DNA from: Phascolarctos cinereus
Lineage: Eukaryota; Chordata; Mammalia; Diprotodontia; Phascolarctidae
Reading direction: 5' to 3'
DNA length: 64,000 nt
Assembly (NCBI RefSeq): GCF_002099425.1
Contig: NW_018344009.1
Span: 1,360,001-1,424,000 of the forward strand
Shown here: piece after piece, positions 60,885 through 64,000 of the stretch
How the letters are laid out: each line of letters begins with the position of its first letter
Numbering within the stretch: position 1 is the stretch's first letter
Position numbers and translations under genes: made by a program
Notes under the pieces: model-generated
What the model was told of the DNA's origin: nothing
Databases searched by the model: none
What the model saw: the letters and a program-made list of their open reading frames with translations, nothing else

Positions 60885-61065
60885 GTTGTGGTTTGTCCTT
60901 CATTCTCGAAGAGGACCATGACATCAGGAAGATGATGCCATGACTTGCAAATGAATTGGCTTTAAGTGAGGGAGGGCAGTGCAAAGTCACCAGCCTCACT
61001 TTCATCCATCTGGGTCCAGTGGCCAGATGTAGATCAGGAGGACTGGAGATGGCCCTGGAAGAAGA
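60885..61065 (+). mobile_element. MAR1 5' part
   Basis: 'gtggtttgtccttcattctc', 'gaagaggaccatgacatcag', 'atgccatgacttgcaaatga', 'gtccagtggccagatgtaga'. Strand is relative to the copy at 33264. Confidence 0.9.
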
Positions 61066-61084
61066 GAAGAGATTCCAAGAGAAG

Positions 61085-61262
61085 AGGCAGAAGGATGGGG
61101 AGGAGAGAAGGAAAAAAAAAAACAAGGAGAAAAGAGAGAAGGAAAAGACAGAGACAGAGAGATGGAGGAAGGAAGAGAGGAGAGACACAGACAGACAGAG
61201 GGACAGAAAGAGATATGGAGGGAAATAGGAGAGACAGACAAACAGAGAGAGAGAAAGAGAAC
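61085..61262. repeat. GA-rich tract
   Basis: Imperfect GAGA/GACAGA/GGAA units, nearly free of T. The overlapping frames (KEKRE- and LSVSL-type) are low-complexity. Confidence 0.9.
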
Positions 61263-61439
61263 AAAAGTGTGAGATACTAGGGAATGCATAACATTGAAAA
61301 GGAACCATCAGCTTTCCAAAGATCATCCGTCAAAGCTGGGTGGAAGAGAGTACATTGTTAAGAGCTAAAGAAAGGCTCATTACTTAAGACCAGCCTTCTG
61401 CTGTTATTGAAAAAAAGCCAGTGCTTTCTTTCCCATATT
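61263..61439. other. non-repeat sequence
   Basis: No repeat or exon recognised. Confidence 0.35.
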
Positions 61440-61865
61440 AACAAATGGTTTCTTAAGGGTTTAATTAACTTCTCTGCAACATGGAATTGGGCAGCAGCAC
61501 AGCCCCCCAGCCAGGGGAAGAACCCTGCATCATGATGTTTCCTGACAGGGCAAGGGTTGAGTCATCTGAGGGCATAGCCTCGGCTAATGAGCAAGGCACA
61601 TTCCACTGTAACTTGACCTTGACCATGGCAAGACAGAGAAAGGTCACACCCCAAGGGCCTGGAGCCCTTCTGTGCTGTGGCTATTGGTTTAGACAGAAAG
61701 CTTTCTGCCCTGGGCAGCCGACCAGCATTATTGCCAGGATGGAGCAGGCCCAGCAGATTTCTGAGAGGCTCAGGAGCTGTGCAATAATTCCCCCCAAGGC
61801 CCCTTTGTCCTCTGGGGAAGCCCCGCCCCTGATTCCTTGGCAGAACAGTTTAGGTGCCACCTTCT
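61440..61865. promoter_or_regulatory. non-repeat block with nuclear-receptor-like sites
   Basis: Begins with 'gggtttaattaacttctc'. 'tgaccttga' at 61614-61622 is the reverse complement of TCAAGGTCA, the extended half-site used by ERR/SF-1 type receptors, and 'aggtca' follows at 61641. AP-1-like 'tgagtcatc' lies near 61559. The 128-codon plus-strand frame (61481-61867, MELGSSTAPQPGEEPCIMMF) is unrecognised and has no coding support beyond its length. Regulatory role is inference. Confidence 0.38.
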
Positions 61866-62045
61866 GAGTGATGCCTCTCCTGATATCCCCTCCCCCACCC
61901 TTCAGTAGACTGTAAGCTCCCCAAAGGCAGGAACTTGCTTTATTTTTATCTTTCTGCCTCCGGTGCCTAGCACAATGCTTTGCACAAAGTAGAAGCTTCG
62001 ACAATGTTTGTCCGATTGTGCTGAATTGAACGCGTTGACCTGTGG
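61866..62045 (+). mobile_element. LINE-2 3' end, sense
   Basis: 'agtagactgtaagctcccca', 'ttatttttatctttctgcct', 'cctagcacaatgctttgcac' and 'tccgattgtgctgaattgaa'. Confidence 0.88.
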
Positions 62046-62087
62046 GCTTCTGAGCACATTTGGTGCACTCAAATCCTCTCCATGAGT

Positions 62088-62425
62088 GGTTTGCATTTCT
62101 TTCTCCAGCTCATTTTACTGATAAGGAAACTGAGGCAAACAGAGTTAAGTGACTTGCCCAGAGTCACACAGCTAACAGGTGTCTGAGGACGAATTTGAAC
62201 TCATGAAGTTGAGTCTTCTTGACTTCAGGCCCAGCACTTTATCCACTGGGTGACTCTGCTGCTCAAATCCTAAAATGTTAGAGCTAGAAGTGGGTTCATT
62301 CCTCTCTGTAGCTTCCCAAATTTTACAGGGAGAGAAATTGAGGCCCAGAAAGAAAGAAGTACCTTGTGCACTGTCCAGTGGCCTAGGTAGGTCTCCTGAT
62401 TTTAGGCCAGCACTCTTTCTGGTGC
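62088..62425 (-). mobile_element. two SINEs in series, antisense
   Basis: 62088-62262 is the marsupial tRNA-SINE ('gtggtttgcatttctttctc', 'gataaggaaactgaggcaaa', 'cccagcactttatccactgg'). 62268-62425 is an older SINE ('ttagagctagaagtgggttc', 'agaaattgaggcccagaaag'). Confidence 0.87.
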
Positions 62426-62429
62426 TTTC

Positions 62430-63121
62430 AAATTCAAGTATCAGGAAGAGCACAGACACTGACCGTTGAACTTTCCATTCTGAGAATAAGTACAGTTTGG
62501 GGATTTTTAAAACAACTTGTGATCTTCTGGAGATGTGATCCCCAAGGGGCCCTGGATGGGCAAGAGCTATCTGTATGCCCAGTCTCCTTATTACTTTATG
62601 TCTTGTTCTGTTTTTGTTCTTCCCAAATATTTTCCTCCCTTGCCATAGCCTCTAGTACCTACCTATGATTGCCTGGGCTCAGAGGTATCCTTTCAAGTGT
62701 CACTTACATTGGAAGGGATAGCAAAGCAGTAAATTGAGAAATATGCTCTACTGAGAAATCCCAGCTCTTCAGCTGAACTATTGAATCACAGAATGTCAGA
62801 GCTGGAAGGGATCTCAGACCATCCCGTCTAATTCTTTCATTTCATAGAGGAAGAATCTGAGACCCAGGCTCTGGCACTGACTTACTGGCTGACTTCATTC
62901 CCTCACATCCCTTGATCATTTTATGCCTCAATGTCTCTTTAGTTCAATAAGCATTAGCTTTGGGATTCATAGGCCAGACAGAAGCACAATTCCTGAATTT
63001 GTTCCTTGCTTCACTGAGGACTCTGGCTTGGTGGCCTGGTTTTACCGGCAGCGTGAGGTACAGCACAAAATGAAGATGAGATCTAGGATTTAAGTAGATA
63101 TTTATAACTAGGCAGTGGCTG
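62430..63121. other. mostly non-repeat, one SINE
   Basis: 62787-62880 is an antisense SINE ('cagagctggaagggatctca'). The rest has no recognised repeat; no exon seen. Confidence 0.4.
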
Positions 63122-63132
63122 ATTTAGCCATG

Positions 63133-63373
63133 CGACAGGTAGATGGTACAGTGGATAGAGGGCTGGGCTTAGAGTGAAGAATAATCCCCTTCATGAGTTC
63201 AAGTCCATTCTCACACATTTGCTAACTGGGTGATCCTGGGCAAGTCACTTCACCCTGTTTGCCTCAGTTTCCTCATCTGTAATATGAGCTGGAGAAGGAA
63301 ATGGCAAACCACTCCACAATATCTCTACCAAGAAAACCCTAAAGGGGGTCAGGAAGAAAACTCCACATCAACA
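63133..63373 (+). mobile_element. full-length marsupial tRNA-SINE, sense, with target-site duplication
   Basis: 'ggtagatggtacagtggata', 'gcctcagtttcctcatctgt', 'ctggagaaggaaatggcaaa', 'aaaaccctaaagggggtcag'. Flanks 'atttagccatg' (63122-63132) and 'atttagccacg' (63374-63384) match at 10 of 11 positions. Confidence 0.93.
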
Positions 63374-63384
63374 ATTTAGCCACG

Positions 63385-63700
63385 TGGCCCTTAGGCAGCT
63401 CATTTCCCCTCTCGGGGACTAAAGTCTAAGGTTCCTTCAAGCTCTAGAATGATATGCAGCAATAGAAAATAATCAACTTTGAAGTCTGGCCATTTACATG
63501 AAGCAAACAAAGTGGTTAGTAGAGGCAGCTTAAATTTAAAAACGCTTACCAAGGAGGAGTCCGGAGAGTTGGACTCTGGGCAAGGATGGTAGTAATCCAT
63601 TTTGTGACATTGGACAAGTGTCTTCTCCCTGGTGGGCCTCATTTCCTCCTGTGCAGAATGAAAGGGTCAGACTGCCTGTTGGCTCCAATGAGCTAGGATT
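63385..63700 (+). mobile_element. SINE 3' scraps, sense, and spacer
   Basis: 63385-63450 ('ctaaggttccttcaagctct') and 63600-63700 ('gggcctcatttcctcctgtg', 'gaaagggtcagactgcctg') look like SINE 3' parts. The middle is not assigned. Confidence 0.55.
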
Positions 63701-64000
63701 CCCTGGAGATCTTCGTGGAGCTACTGGTTGACCGCTGGTTGGGGCTGGTAGAGAGGGGATTCTGTTGGCTAGACACTGGGGTGCATGGATTTGGAAATGA
63801 CAGGGAGGTGGAATTAGCTAATGCAGAACTCTGGGGGCGGGAGCTTGGCACTTTTAGGACAGCCAGTTCCCCCAGAGAGAATCCTGGGGAAGCAGGGTCA
63901 TAGCCTGGAAGGCTGTACCTCAGTGTGGGTGGGGTCATAGTCGGGGAGAGCTGGGGGGGTGGGATGGGTAGGGGCTGTGTGGGCGGGGCCATGACCTGGA
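63701..64000. other. G-rich sequence at the window edge
   Basis: G-rich plus strand with 'gggggcggg' and 'gtgggcggggcc' (Sp1-like GC boxes) and imperfectly repeated 'gtcatagcctgg' and 'ccatgacctgg' words. It could be the start of a GC-rich repeat or island that continues outside. Opposing 62- and 99-codon frames have no domain. Confidence 0.35.

Noticed and set aside
61481-61867. 128-codon plus-strand frame
   Set aside because: Complex composition, but no domain or signal, and its end enters the L2 region. A conserved noncoding element is the more economical reading.

Overview
The window reads as mammalian, almost certainly marsupial (metatherian), nuclear DNA with no recognisable functional protein-coding gene. 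The marsupial call rests on three things. MAR1-type (RTE-derived) elements lie at about 14.9, 33.3 and 60.9 kb. Many copies of a tRNA-headed SINE carry the marsupial tail 'ctggagaagga..aaaccactcc', and one is of the WSINE1/SINE1_MD type (51.7 kb). The LINE-1 3' ends have the marsupial-type sequence. Ancient L2 and MIR/CORE-SINE copies fill most of the rest. Which marsupial it is cannot be decided from the sequence alone. Repeat subfamily names are from memory of consensus sequences and most boundaries are good to about 10-20 bases.

Layout. 0-8 kb: MIR, an L1 3' end, L2, simple repeats and a stretch I cannot assign (4.1-5.8 kb). 8-13 kb: non-repeat blocks, a trinucleotide tract next to a full-length SINE, and a long antisense L2 holding a GATA microsatellite. 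13.5 kb: an SRP (7SL) RNA pseudogene. 14-22 kb: L1, MAR1, L2 and SINEs, including a 5'-truncated L1 with an almost open ORF2 frame inserted into an older L2 (19.8-21.8 kb). 22-30 kb: SINE, L2 and MIR debris and a GGAA tract. 30.7-32.4 kb: one sense L2 that received a hAT-type MITE and an RPL34 retrocopy. 33-42 kb: MAR1, MIR tandems, non-repeat sequence at 35.2-36.3 kb, and a CATCTC-type higher-order repeat. 42-49 kb: non-repeat blocks, long purine/pyrimidine tracts and a 301-base pure-purine run. 49-64 kb: nested SINEs and L2, several non-repeat blocks with clustered transcription-factor-like motifs, a second SRP RNA retrocopy flanked by a 10-bp duplication, and a TIR-bearing MITE.

Interpretation. 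This is intergenic or deep-intronic DNA whose history can be read from nested insertions: SINE in L2, SINE in MIR, L1 in L2, and hAT, RPL34 and SRP RNA copies in L2. Several 150-700 base blocks lack repeat signatures and are candidate conserved noncoding elements, but this is inference; only a cross-species alignment would decide. I found no CRISPR array, operon, bacterial feature or new gene system, and recognised no endogenous retrovirus.
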